Below are positions 52,108 to 64,000 of a stretch of DNA of 64,000 nucleotides, one piece after another. The notes beneath the pieces are model-generated. The model saw nothing but the letters and a program-made list of their open reading frames with translations. It was not told where the DNA came from and ran no database searches. The translations under genes and the position numbers were made by a program. This stretch comes from Diorhabda sublineata. Its lineage: Eukaryota; Arthropoda; Insecta; Coleoptera; Chrysomelidae. Numbering within the stretch: the stretch's first letter is position 1; each line of letters starts with the position of its first letter. The stretch lies in assembly GCF_026230105.1 (NCBI RefSeq), contig NC_079479.1, positions 35,929,385 through 35,993,384 of the forward strand, read 5' to 3'.

Positions 52108-53820
52108 AAGTTCCTTTTCGTGATGTATTTTCTTGATTTTAGTTGTATTTTGATAAAAATGTCGATTTAATTTTACTTAAATCGATTTTTTTATCAAGAT
52201 AAATTGGAAATTTTGAAAATTCATTTCGAAAAATATATGAAAAGGCTTAAAAAATTGAAAAAAATAGTTTTTTTGGTCGTAAATTGTCTAAATTGGTAGT
52301 TTTTTTTTCGATAAAAAATGAATTTAGACAAAATTAATTTTATTTTTATAAAAAAAAATCAAATTATCACGGAAAAAAACGTTTTTTTTGGATTTATTTT
52401 TGATTTTATAGAATTTTTAAATGTTTTTCGTGATGTATTTTCCTGATTTTAGTTGTATTTTGATAGAAATATCGATTTAATTTTACCTAAATCGATTTTT
52501 TTATCAAAAGAAATCAGAAATTTTGGAAATTAATTTCGAAAAATATATAAAAATGCTTAAAAAATCGAAAAAATAGTTTTTTTGGTTGTAAATTGTCTTA
52601 ATTGGGAGTTTTTTTCGATAAAAAATGAATTTAGACAAAATTAATCTTATTTTTATAAAAAAAAAACAAATTATCACGGAAAAACCGTTTTTTTTGGATT
52701 TATTTTTGATTTTATAGACTTTTTAAATGTTTTTCGTGAAGTATTTTTTTGATTTTAGTTGACTGTTAATAAAAACATCGATTTAATTTTACCTAAATCG
52801 ATTTTTTTATCAAAAGAAATCAGAAATTTTGGAAATTAATTTCGAAAAATATATAAAAATGCTTAATAAATCGAAAAAAAATAGTTTTTTTTGGTTGTAA
52901 ATTATTTAAATTGGGAGTTTTTTTCGATAAAAAATGAATTTAGACAAAATTAATCTTATTTTTATCAAAAAAAAACAAATTATCACGGAAAAAACCGTTT
53001 TTTTGGATTTATTTTTGATTTTATAGACTTTTTAAATGTTTTTCGTGAAGTATTTTTTTGATTTTAGTTGACTGTTAATAAAAACATCGATTTTATTTTA
53101 TCTAAATCGATTTTTTTATCAAAAGAAATCAGAAATTTTGGAAATTAATTTCGAAAAATATATAAAAATGCTTAATAAATCGAAAAAAATAGTTTTTTTG
53201 GTTGTAAATTATTTAAATTGGGAGTTTTTTTCGATAAAAAATGAATTTAGACAAAATTAATCTTATTTTTATCAAAAAAAACAAATTATCACGGAAAAAA
53301 CCGTTTTTTTGGATTTATTTTTGATTTTATAGACTTTTTAAATGTTTTTCGTGAAGTATTTTTTTGATTTTAGTTGACTGTTAATAAAAACATCGATTTT
53401 ATTTTACCTAAATCAATTTTTTTATCAAAATAAATCAGAAATTTTGGAAATTAATCTCGAAAAATATATAAAATGCTTAAAAAATCGAAAAAAATAGTTT
53501 TTTTGGTTGTAAATTATTTAAATTGGGAGTTTTTTTCGATAAAAAATGAATTTAGACAAAATTATTTTATTTTTATCAAAAAAAAAACAAATTATCACGG
53601 AAAAACCGTTTTTTTGGATTTATTTTTGATTTTATAGACTTTTTAAATGTTTTTCGTGAAGTATTTTCTTGATTTTAGTTGTCTTTTAATGAAAACATCG
53701 ATTTAATTTTACCTAAATCGATTTTTTCATCAAAATAAATCAGAAATTTTGAAAATTAATTTCGAAAAATATGCAAAAAGGCCTAAAAAGTCAAAAAAAA
53801 CAATTTTTTCAGTTGTAAAT
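52108..53820. repeat. 306-bp satellite, second array (about 5.6 copies)
   Basis: CAAATTATCACGG anchors lie at 52,360, 52,667, 52,976, 53,282 and 53,588. Units are the same family as at 48.6 kb. Variants include GTTGACTGTTAATAAAAACA and GTAAATTATTTAAATTGGG. The array fades out on the right at CAGTTGTAAATTCATATG, into unique DNA. Confidence 0.95.
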
Positions 53821-54849
53821 TCATATGTCAGATGGCAGCCATATGCAAATTCATATAAAGTCCCTGTCAACTGTCAACAGTTTTCTCCTTTGAAAACGAT
53901 CACGCAAATATCACGTGATTTACATAAAAAGAAAAATTTTGGGTTTCGTTTGCTAAAAATGCTCGTGGAGGATCCGGAGGAATTCTGCGCGGGATAAATT
54001 TGGTGTCATTCAATCGGAAAGCGCGTGTTAATTGGTGGAAACGCGTTTTCGTCGATTAAATAACGTTGAGGTGGACCTGGTGCAACTGGAAAGCTCCGTA
54101 TTTAAAACAAAAATGATTAGCGGAATATTGATCGAGAAAGTTCAAGTTTTGGTAATTGAACAAGAAGATTTCGATACAAACGTCGTTTTTACACAATATT
54201 TTAATAAATTGGGGTTTAAAATAACTAAAATTACCGGACTATTACTATATAATCAATTTTACGATATATCTTTTCAATTCGCCCCGTATATGTTGTATTT
54301 TAAGTAACGAATCGGGTGTATGGATATAGAGGAATCAAAATGGCGGATTTCTAACTATCAGCATCATTGTTTTATACAAAAATTTCTTAATTAAAGTTTT
54401 AAAACCTTAAAAATAAAAAATAATAAAAGTTTGTTTGTTAAAAAATGGTTAGTTTGGTATTTAAATTAGTTTTTCTCACGATTTCTTTTTTGAAACAACG
54501 AAATTTCGATTACATTCTAACTAAATTACGATAAAAATCTGTTTGGTACCTACGGTGATGTTTAGATGAAGTAATTTGATTTTTTACCTAATTTCGTTTA
54601 GTTGTTATCCGATTTCGGGGGGAAAAGGGGGTTTTTACACTTGAGTAAATCACGCAAACACTAAACCACACTGGACCGGTTCTCGCGCAATTTTCTCTCG
54701 CAATAGTTTTGTTTCGTTTCGGCTTCGGATTCCGTGCACCAGGTTAACCTCCGACGGATCATTCTCCGTCGACGATGGCGCTCGATTCAGGTGGGGTCGA
54801 TTCGTCGTCCGCGGACTATATCATACTAGGAATTCGAGAGAATGTGAAT
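53821..54849. other. Unique spacer between the second and third 306-bp arrays, with a CpG-rich patch
   Basis: About 1 kb. The part at 54,650-54,840 is noticeably richer in G+C and CpG than its surroundings. It holds a plus-strand ATGGCGCTCGATTCAGG at 54,775 whose frame stays open for about 25 codons. It might be a promoter or first exon on either strand, but no continuing exon was found. The open frames at 53,749-53,997 and 54,032-54,307 have no recognisable similarity. Confidence 0.35.
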
Positions 54850-57275
54850 TGATGGAAATTTGAAAAAAAAATCGAATTTTTTATGTTTATTTTTCGAGAA
54901 ATTATCGAAAAAAATAAATTATTACGGAAAAAACTAATTTTTTCGATTTTATAGATTTTGTTGAATGTTTTTCGTGATGTATTTTCTTGATTTTAGTTGT
55001 CTTTTAATAAAAACATCGATTTAATTTTACCTAAATCGATTATTTTATCAAAAGAAATCAGAAATTTTGGAAATTAATTTCGAAAAATATATAAAAATGC
55101 TTAAAAAATCGAAAAAAAATTGTTTTTTTGGTTGTAAATTATTTAAATTGGGAGTTTTTTTCGATAAAAAATGAATTTAGACAAAATTAATCTTATTTTT
55201 ATCAAAAAAAAACAAATTATCACGGAAAAACCGTTTTTTTTCGATTTATTTTTGATTTTATAGACTTTTTAAATGTTTTTCGTGAAGTATTTTTTTGATT
55301 TTAGTTGACTGTTAATAAAAACATCGATTTTATTTTATCTAAATCGATTTTTTTATCAAAAGAAATCAGAAATTTTGGAAATTAATCTCGAAAAATATAT
55401 AAAAATGCTTAAAAAATCGAAAAAAAATTGTTTTTTTGGTTGTAAATTATTTAAATTGGGAGTTTTTTTCGATAAAAAATGAATTTAGACAAAATTAATC
55501 TTATTTTTATCAAAAAAAAACAAATTATCACGGAAAAACCGTTTTTTTTGGATTTATTTTTGATTTTATAGACTTTTTAAATGTTTTTCGTGAAGTATTT
55601 TTTTGATTTTAGTTGACTGTTAATAAAAACATCGATTTTATTTTATCTAAATCGATTTTTTTATCAAAAGAAATCAGAAATTTTGGAAATTAATCTCGAA
55701 AAATATATAAAAATGCTTAAAAAATCGAAAAAAATTGTTTTTTTTGGTTGTAAATTATTTAAATTGGGAGTTTTTTTCGATAAAAAATGAATTTAGACAA
55801 AATTAATCTTATTTTTATCAAAAAAAAACAAATTATCACGGAAAAAACCGTTTTTTTGGATTTATTTTTGATTTTATAGACTTTTTAAATGTTTTTCGTG
55901 AAACATTTTCTTGATTTTAGTTGTCTTTTAATAAAAACATCGATTTAATTTTACCTAAATCGATTTTTTTATCAAAAGAAATCAGAAATTTTGGAAATTA
56001 ATTTCGAAAAATATATAAAAATGCTTAAAAAATCGAAAAAAATAGTTTTTTTGGTTGTAAATTATTTAAATTGGGAGTTTTTTTCGATAAAAAATGAATT
56101 TAGACAAAATTAATCTTATTTTTATCAAAAAAACAAATTATCACGGAAAAACCGTTTTTTTAATTTATTTTTGATTTTATAGACTTTTTAAATGTTTTTC
56201 GTGAAACATTTTCTTGATTTTAGTTGTCTTTTAATAAAAACATCGATTTAATTTTACCTAAATCGATTTTTTTATCAAAAGAAATCAGAAATTTTGGAAA
56301 TTAATTTCGAAAAATATATAAAAATGATTAAAAAATCGAAAAAATAGTTTTTTTGATTGTAAATTGTCTTAATTGGGAGTTTTTTTCGATAAAAAATGAA
56401 TTTAGACAAAATTAATCTTATTTTTATCAAAAAAAAACAAATTATCACGGAAAAACCGTTTTTTTGGATTTATTTTTGATTTTATAGACTTTTTAAATGT
56501 TTTTCATGAAATATTTTCTTGATTTTAGTTGTCTTTTAATAAAAACATCGATTTAATTTTACCTAAATCGATTTTTTTATCAAAAGAAATCAGAAATTTT
56601 GGAAATTAATTTCGAAAAATATATAAAAATGCTTAAAAAATCGAAAAAAATAGTTTTTTTGGTTGTAAATTATTTAAATTGGGAGTTTTTTTCGATAAAA
56701 AATGAATTTAGACAAAATTAATCTTATTTTTATCAAAAAAACAAATTATCACGGAAAAACCGTTTTTTTAATTTATTTTTGATTTTATAGACTTTTTAAA
56801 TGTTTTTCGTGAAACATTTTCTTGATTTTAGTTGTCTTTTAATAAAAACATCGATTTAATTTTACCTAAATCGATTTTTTTATCAAAAGAAATCAGAAAT
56901 TTTAAAATTAATTTCGAAAAATATATAAAAATGCTTAAAAAATCGAAAAAATAGTTTTTTTGATTGTAAATTGTCTTAATTGGGAGTTTTTTTCGATAAA
57001 AAATGAATTTAGACAAAATTAATCTTATTTTTATCAAAAAAAAACAAATTATCACGGAAAAACCGTTTTTTTTGGATTTATTTTTGATTTTATAGACTTT
57101 TTAAATGTTTTTCATGAAATATTTTCTTGATTTTAGTTGTCTTTTAATAAAAACATCGATTTAATTTTACCTAAATCGATTTTTTTATCAAAAGAAATCA
57201 GAAATTTTGGAAATTAATTTCGAAAAACATAAAAAGACTTAAAAAATCGAAAAAAATAGTTTTTTTGGTTGTAAA
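54850..57275. repeat. 306-bp satellite, third array (about 7.8 copies)
   Basis: Anchors lie at 55,213, 55,521, 55,829, 56,134, 56,438, 56,742 and 57,045. The leftmost unit is strongly diverged. In the right half two unit types alternate: CCGTTTTTTTAATTTATT occurs at both 56,134 and 56,742 units, and CATGAAATATTTTCTTG at about 56,509 and 57,113. This gives a dimeric repeat of about 606 bp. The ATCGATTTAA inverted repeat is kept in most units. Confidence 0.95.
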
Positions 57276-58484
57276 TTGATTTTTCAACAAAAAAAAATAC
57301 AATTTGTTTAACTCGATAAAATTCATAGTTTACGAGATAAATAAATTTTTAAATTATTGTACATACCAAAAAAACCATTCGCCACAACGAAACATTCTTA
57401 AAAAAATTAATCATAAATTAAAAATACCCACAAAAATATTAAAAAACAATAAAAAACTCCTAATTAAACTGCATGCTGTTGATAAAACATCAAATAAAAA
57501 CACTACCATCTAAAAATCCTGTAAACTGTAAAATTCAATCTATTTTCCAAAAAAAAAACCACGATAAAGTCCCGACCAAACACCGAGTGATTTTTTTAGC
57601 GAATTTGTTTCAAGAACGGCGTTTCCAAATTGACAAATCATCACAATTCATTCCAATCATCGACGTACCCTGTAGTGACCAAGAGATGGCGGTAATTGCT
57701 CGAAAAATATACAATATTTGTTGAATTTTTAAATACTCGATAGAAAACTTTTATTCGAAAGACTTTAGTCCGAATAATAGATTCAATTTTGGATGAGATC
57801 GATCCTTCGTTCTAAACACTTAAATTTTGAGTAGGATAGTTTCGACGAGACCGTACGATTTGAGGCGTCCAGCAGACTCGAGAAATTCTCGCGCGGTTGG
57901 AAATAAAAAACGAACCTCGTATATAAAATACGATTAATCCGTCGTCGACTGGTATAAATAAGTTTTGTTTCATGCCCCGTTGGATGCTGTTAAACGCCAA
58001 GTAATCGTCGATTTTCTAAAAACATATTTCTCGTGAATCGTTCGGATTTGATACGGAAAACTTGATGTGGTCGTACATTTGGATCGTCTAGACTCTATAA
58101 TGTCTTTTCTACTAAAAAGAATGACTTGGTATTCATAATTTTGAGAAATATAATTATTATTTAGTCGTTCTTTGTGAAATTTCGTTAAAAACATCAAGAA
58201 ATCGTAATATTGTACCATTTACATAAGACAAACGACGCAAAATATGGAAAATAGTCGTAAATACGTTCGGAAAAATATATTTTAAAAAATGTAAATCTTT
58301 CGAAACCGTTAAGAAGTTTAGGTAATATTAAAATTCCACCTACAACCGCCCACGATCGAAAACCATTATTGGAATAGCAAATACAGTGTGTGCTAGAATA
58401 AACTCGGACTTTTTGTGTATTGTCATCAAATCAAACGGGAAAAACGATTTTTTTGTGTGTGTAACTAACCTTAAATGATATATC
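57276..58484. other. Unique spacer between the 306-bp and 170-bp satellites
   Basis: About 1.2 kb. On the minus strand, a frame starting at an ATG at 58,218 is open for 82 codons. An overlapping frame after a TTTTTAG at about 58,020 reads KIDDYLAFNSIQRGMKQN and onward, with protein-like composition. Neither matches a family I know and no splice partners were found, so no gene is called. Confidence 0.35.
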
Positions 58485-61400
58485 TCTGAAATTTTGGTTC
58501 GCTATTTCAATTATTTTGGCCTGAGCGATTTTTTGAATAAGCTTTTGTTTTCCGTTAATATTCGACAGAGTTTGAAGCTTCGTATTTCCAATACCTTGAC
58601 CCCAACCAAAATCTTGATTTTTTTAAAGATACAATCAACCTTCGACAATACTTTTTCAGAATTTCAGCGCAGTATTCGAATTATTTTGGCCTGAGCGATT
58701 TTTTGAACAAGCTTATGTTTTTCATTAATGTTCGAACGAGTTTGAAGCCACGTATCTCCAGAACCGTGACCCCAACCAAAATTTTGATTTTTCTCTTTAT
58801 ACAACTAATCTTTATCACTAATTCTCCAAAATGTTAGCGCAGTAATTCAAATATTTTGACCTGAGCGATTTTTCAAACAAACTTCTGTTTTTCATTAATA
58901 TTCGAACGAGTTTGAAGCCACGTATCTCCAGAACCGTGACCCCAACCAAAATTTTGATTTTTCTCTTTATACAACTAATCTTTATCACTAATTCTCCAAA
59001 ATGTTAGCGCAGTAATTCAAATATTTTGACCTGAGCGATTTTTCAAACAAACTTCTGTTTTTCATTAATATTCGAACGAGTTTGAAGCCACGTATCTCCA
59101 GAACCGTGACCCCAACCAAAATTTTGATTTTTCTCTTTATACAACTAATCTTTATCACTAATTCTCCAAAATGTTAGCGCAGTAATTCAAATATTTTGAC
59201 CTGAGCGATTTTTCAAACAAACTTCTGTTTTTCATTAATGTTCGAACGAGTTTGAAGCCACGTATCTCCAGAACCGTGACCCCAACCAAAATTTTGATTT
59301 TTCTCTTTATACAACTAATCTTTATCACTAATTCTCCAAAATGTTAGCGCAGTAATTCAAATATTTTGACCTGAGCAATTTTTCAAACAAACTTCTGTTT
59401 TTCATTAATATTCGAACGAGTTTGAAGCCACGTATCTCCAGAACCGTGACCCCAACCAAAATTTTGATTTTTTTCTTCATAAAACTAATCTTTATCACTA
59501 ATTCTCCAAAACTTCAGCGCAGTATTCCAAATATTTTGACCTGAGCGATTTTTTGAACAAGCTTTTGTTTCTCATCAATATTCGAACGAGTTTGAGGCTT
59601 TGTATCTCCGGAACCATAACCCCAATCACAAGTTTTGATTTTTTTTTAAACATAAAACTGATCTTCTGCATTATTTTTTCAAAATTTCAGCGCAGTAATT
59701 CGAATATTTTGCCTTGAGCGATTTTTTGAACAAGCTTTTGTTTCTCATTAATATTCGAACGAGTTTGAAGCTTCATATTTCTGATACCTTGACCCCAACC
59801 AAAATTTTGATTTTTTTCTTCATAAAACTAATCTTTATCACTAATTCTCCAAAATTTCAGCGCAGTATTTCAAATGTTTTGACTTGAGCGATTTTTCAAA
59901 CAAGCTTACGTTTCTCATTAATATTCGAACAAGTTTGAAGCCGCGTATCTCCAAAACCGTGACCCTAACAAACATCCTGATTTTTTTGAAAATACAATCT
60001 ACCTTCGACAATATCTCTTCAAAATTTCAGCTCAAAATTCCAATTATTTCGACCTGAGCGATTTTTCAAACGACCTTACGTTTCTCATTAATATTCGAAC
60101 AAGTTTGAAGCCGCGTATCTCCAAAACCGTGACCCCAACAAACATCCTGATTTTTTTGAAGATACAATCAACCTTCGATAATATCTCTTCAAAATTTCAG
60201 CTCAAAATTCCAATTATTTCGACCTGAGCGATTTTTCAAACGACCTTACGTTTCTCATTAATATTCGAACAAGTTTGAAGCCGCGTATCTCCAAAACCGT
60301 GACCCCAACAAACATCCTGATTTTTTTGAAGATACAATCAACCTTCGACAATATCTCTTCAAAATTTCAGCTCAAAATTCCAATTATTTCGACCTGAGCG
60401 ATTTTTCAAACGACCTTACGTTTCTCATTAATATTCGAACAAGTTTGAAGCCGCGTATCTCCAAAACCGTGACCCCAACAAACATCCTGATTTTTTTGAA
60501 GATACAATCAACCTTCGATAATATCTCTTCAAAATTTCAGCTCAAAATTCCAATTATTTCGACCTGAGCGATTTTTCAAACGACCTTACGTTTCTCATTA
60601 ATATTCGAACAAGTTTGAAGCCGCGTATCTCCAAAACCGTGACCCCAACAAACATCCTGATTTTTTTGAAGATACAATCAACCTTCGATAATATCTCTTC
60701 AAAATTTCAGCTCAAAATTCCAATTATTTCGACCTGAGCGATTTTTCAAACGACCTTACGTTTCTCATTAATATTCGAACAAGTTTGAAGCCGCGTATCT
60801 CCAAAACCGTGACCCCAACAAACATCCTGATTTTTTTGAAGATACAATCAACCTTCGACAATATCTCTTCAAAATTTCAGCTCGAAATTCCAATTATTTC
60901 GACCTGAGCGATTTTTCAAACGACCTTACGTTTCTCATTAATATTTGAACAAGTTTGAAGCCGCGTATCTCCAAAACCGTGACCCCAACAAACATCCTGA
61001 TTTTTTTGAAGATACAATCAACCTTCGACAATATCTCTTCAAAATTTCAGCTCAAAATTCCAATTATTTCGACCTGAGCGATTTTTCAAACGACCTTACG
61101 TTTCTCATTAATATTCGAACAAGTTTGAAGCCGCGTATCTCCAAAACCGTGACCCCAACAAACATCCTGATTTTTTTGAAGATACAATCAACCTTCGACA
61201 ATATCTCTTCAAAATTTCAGCTCAAAATTCCAATTATTTCGACCTGAGCGATTTTTCAAACGACCTTACGTTTCTCATTAATATTCGAACAAGTTTGAAG
61301 CCGCGTATCTCCAAAACCGTGACCCCAACAAACATCCTGATTTTTTTGAAGATACAATCAACCTTCGACAATATCTCTTCAAAATTTCAGCTCAAAATTC

Positions 61401-62525
61401 CAATTATTTCGACCTGAGCGATTTTTCAAACGACCTTACGTTTCTCATTAATATTTGAACAAGTTTGAAGCCGCGTATCTCCAAAACCGTGACCCCAACA
61501 AACATCCTGATTTTTTTGAAAATACAATCAACCTTCGACAATATCTCTTCAAAATTTCAGCTCAAAATTCCAATTATTTCGACCTGAGCGATTTTTCAAA
61601 CGACCTTACGTTTCTCATTAATATTCGAACAAGTTTGAAGCCGCGTATCTCCAAAACCGTGACCCCAACAAACATCCTGATTTTTTTGAAGATACAATCA
61701 ACCTTCGACAATATCTCTTCAAAATTTCAGCTCAAAATTCCAATTATTTCGACCTGAGCGATTTTTCAAACGACCTTACGTTTCTCATTAATATTCGAAC
61801 AAGTTTGAAGCCGCGTATCTCCAAAACCGTGACCCCAACAAACATCCTGATTTTTTTGAAGATACAATCAACCTTCGACAATATCTCTTCAAAATTTCAG
61901 CTCAAAATTCCAATTATTTCGACCTGAGCGATTTTTCAAACGACCTTACGTTTCTCATTAATATTTGAACAAGTTTGAAGCCGCGTATCTCCAAAACCGT
62001 GACCCCAACAAACATCCTGATTTTTTTGAAGATACAATCAACCTTCGACAATATCTCTTCAAAATTTCAGCTCAAAATTCCAATTATTTCGACCTGAGCG
62101 ATTTTTCAAACGACCTTACGTTTCTCATTAATATTCGAACAAGTTTGAAGCCGCGTATCTCCAAAACCGTGACTCCAACAAACATCCTGATTTTTTTGAA
62201 GATACAATCAACCTTCGACAATATCTCTTCAAAATTTCAGCTCAAAATTCCAATTATTTCGACCTGAGCGATTTTTCAAACGACCTTACGTTTCTCATTA
62301 ATATTCGAACAAGTTTGAAGCCGCGTATCTCCAAAACCGTGACCCCAACAAACATCCTGATTTTTTTGAAGATACAATCAACCTTCGACAATATCTCTTC
62401 AAAATTTCAGCTCAAAATTCCAATTATTTCGACCTGAGCGATTTTTCAAACAAGCTTACGTTTCTCATTAACATTCAAACGAGTTTAAACCTCTTATTTC
62501 CAATACTGCGGCCCCAACCAACGCG
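58485..62525. repeat. 170-bp satellite, about 23 tandem copies, with a trimeric higher-order block
   Basis: GACCTGAGCGATTTTTCAAA recurs at an exact 170-bp step through the centre, for example at 60,051 and 60,221. Copies from 58,485 to about 60,000 fall into several diverged subtypes, and those from 60,000 to 62,430 are nearly identical. Within the uniform part, ATATTTGAAC replaces ATATTCGAAC at 60,941, 61,451 and 61,961, every third monomer (510 bp). The unit size is near a nucleosome repeat. Each copy also contains AAGCCGCGTATCTCCAAAAC, relatively rich in CG. Confidence 0.96.
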
Positions 62526-63610
62526 TCGTCGTGTGGGTATTTGAATTGATTGTTTCCACACCACGCATGAACCGTATTCGGTATGTCAAAGTCCAATACA
62601 CTTTTAAGGCTAACAACAAGAAAATAAAAGTCATTCTTTAAAGTATTTACAGTATATTTAAGACAGTTTAAAAATTATCGCTTCTAGGTGGACAATTTTT
62701 CATTATTGTTATTTTCTAATTATAATATTTGCTAAAGAATTATAAAAATTTTATTTATCGAACAATATATAATGTACTCAATGATATTCGCAACGTCAAT
62801 ATTAATTATTTGCAAAAAATAACGTAGTTTGTACCTCAAGGACAATCATTAATATTTATTGGACTGGATGCAGTTGGAATACGTAAATATCTACTAGACG
62901 TCGATGGATTCGAATAATTCTTCATCGCTGACGTTTTCTTTTTCATCATTATTCATTAATTTAGATAAAACTTCGAATAGAACAAGTAAATTCAGAAAAT
63001 TAAAAATTAAAGTCAATACAAAATCATCGAAATGACACTGTCAACTGTCAAAATTGAAGTGGTTACTCCAGAGCACCCCGAAAGTGTTTTGCAATACGGA
63101 ACTGTCACTTTTACTACACGGAACACTCAAAACGCAACTTTCGGTATAGAAATAAATACAGAACGCACAACTTTCAGATGGTATCGTCTAAAAAAGTAAT
63201 TTCGCAATGAAAATTTTCAATTACTTTGTAAAAAAGTTGTAAATTAATGTCTGTAGATAATTATATATAAACTAGAGTTGTTGAAACTTTATATTTACGA
63301 GTCGTAAAATGTCTATTCGAAAAATTAACACGATCGTTGGTTTTTGTTTTATTTTTTATATTCCCGACGTGTCTGGATTCTTTTTATATTCAAGTAGTAC
63401 AAATTATTCGTAGAATTAGATGGGCGTTTCATCCTTTAATTGTCAACTTCGGGTTTTTTTACGTGATAATATTTTCAAATAACTAAATTGAGTGACCGTC
63501 GTGACTCAAATATTGACCAACATTTTTTCTTTTCGATTTTTCTGCCTTCCAACACATCTAATACTTTATTCTGAAACTTTTATTGAAATAACATAAAAAA
63601 AAATGATGTT
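62526..63610. other. AT-rich spacer right of the 170-bp satellite
   Basis: About 1.1 kb with no open frame or tandem structure that I can support. CACTGTCAACTGTCAAAATT near 63,037 is one of several short TGACAGTTGTCA-like motifs in the window. Confidence 0.5.
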
Positions 63611-64000
63611 AGTAGTCCAGTCATTTTAGGTTTGATCTTCGGAAAAATTTGAGATTTGATTATGTCAAACTTGACATTGACATAATAAAATTTGACGTTT
63701 TCAACGGTGAACTTGTTATACGAGTGCTATTCGAGTCGTTACACGGATCAAAAATAAATTACGAGGTAAACGTTTTTCTACACTTCAAAAAGTACAAATG
63801 ACGTGTTTTGGAGGTTAGGTTTGGTTCAAAGGAATTCTGGGAACGTTTTTTGTGGTTAATTTCACGATAAACTTGAATTTCGAGCGATAAATCGCGAGAT
63901 ATTCGCGAAAAATAGTCCAGTCATTTTAGGTTTGATCTTCGGAAAAATTTGAGATTTGGTTATGTCAAATCTGACATTGACATACTAAAATTTGACGTTT
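63611..64000 (+). repeat. 300-bp period direct repeat running off the right edge
   Basis: AGTCCAGTCATTTTAGGTTT and about 85 following bases occur at 63,614 and again at 63,914 with a handful of substitutions, for example GATTTGATTATG against GATTTGGTTATG. The second copy is cut by the window end. With only two copies visible it may be the start of another tandem array. Confidence 0.8.

Noticed and set aside
60945..62267. Three identical 100-codon plus-strand open frames spaced 510 bp apart
   Set aside because: They lie wholly in the 170-bp satellite. The first codon exists only in every third unit because of a C-to-T marker, and the frames cross unit borders. They reflect satellite periodicity, not genes.

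Overview
The window is AT-rich nuclear DNA of an animal, most likely an insect. Its three recognisable genes are all on the minus strand, have spliceosomal introns with GT/AG borders, and belong to families expanded in insects: two NRF-6-like acyltransferases and a cuticlin-type zona pellucida (ZP) membrane protein. A decayed mariner transposase and many TA-flanked elements with CAGGGTGT/ACACCCTG ends also fit an insect. Order and species cannot be fixed from the sequence alone.

Layout. 1-10,548: AT-rich intergenic DNA with no supported gene and one weak candidate exon near 5.1 kb. 10,549-15,370 and 16,203-22,415: two complete head-to-tail paralogs of the nose-resistant-to-fluoxetine (NRF-6) acyltransferase family. 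Each has 12 coding exons with the same phase at every junction, giving 657 and 655 residues. Intron 9 is 56 bp in the first copy and 1,914 bp in the second, where a tandem array fills it. 22,416-25,454: intergenic, with a mariner relic at 23.1-23.5 kb. 25,455-41,198: one gene of 10 coding exons and 913 residues, encoding a signal peptide, a ZP-N half-domain with four cysteines, one membrane span and a long disordered cytoplasmic tail. Two of its introns are filled with repeats. One holds a 309-bp array derived from an arm of an inverted-repeat element. The other holds about 34 copies of a 216-bp satellite, interrupted by an intact 1,243-bp copy of the same element family. 41,199-64,000: a CpG-rich probable promoter, an interspersed repeat, then satellites with 203-bp, about 306-bp (three separate arrays) and 170-bp periods.

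Tandem arrays cover roughly 25 kb, about 39% of the window. Several show higher-order periodicity. One 306-bp array is bracketed by a 117-bp direct duplication of non-satellite DNA.

The two acyltransferases are probably multi-pass membrane enzymes acting on lipids or hydrophobic small molecules. The ZP-N protein is probably an apical extracellular-matrix or cuticle protein of epithelia. The genes look like neighbours, not a pathway. Exon models were built by hand from splice sites, reading phase and family motifs; UTRs were not determined. I found no convincing tRNA, rRNA, CRISPR array or previously undescribed gene system. The novelty here lies in the repeat architecture and in the ZP-N protein's tail.
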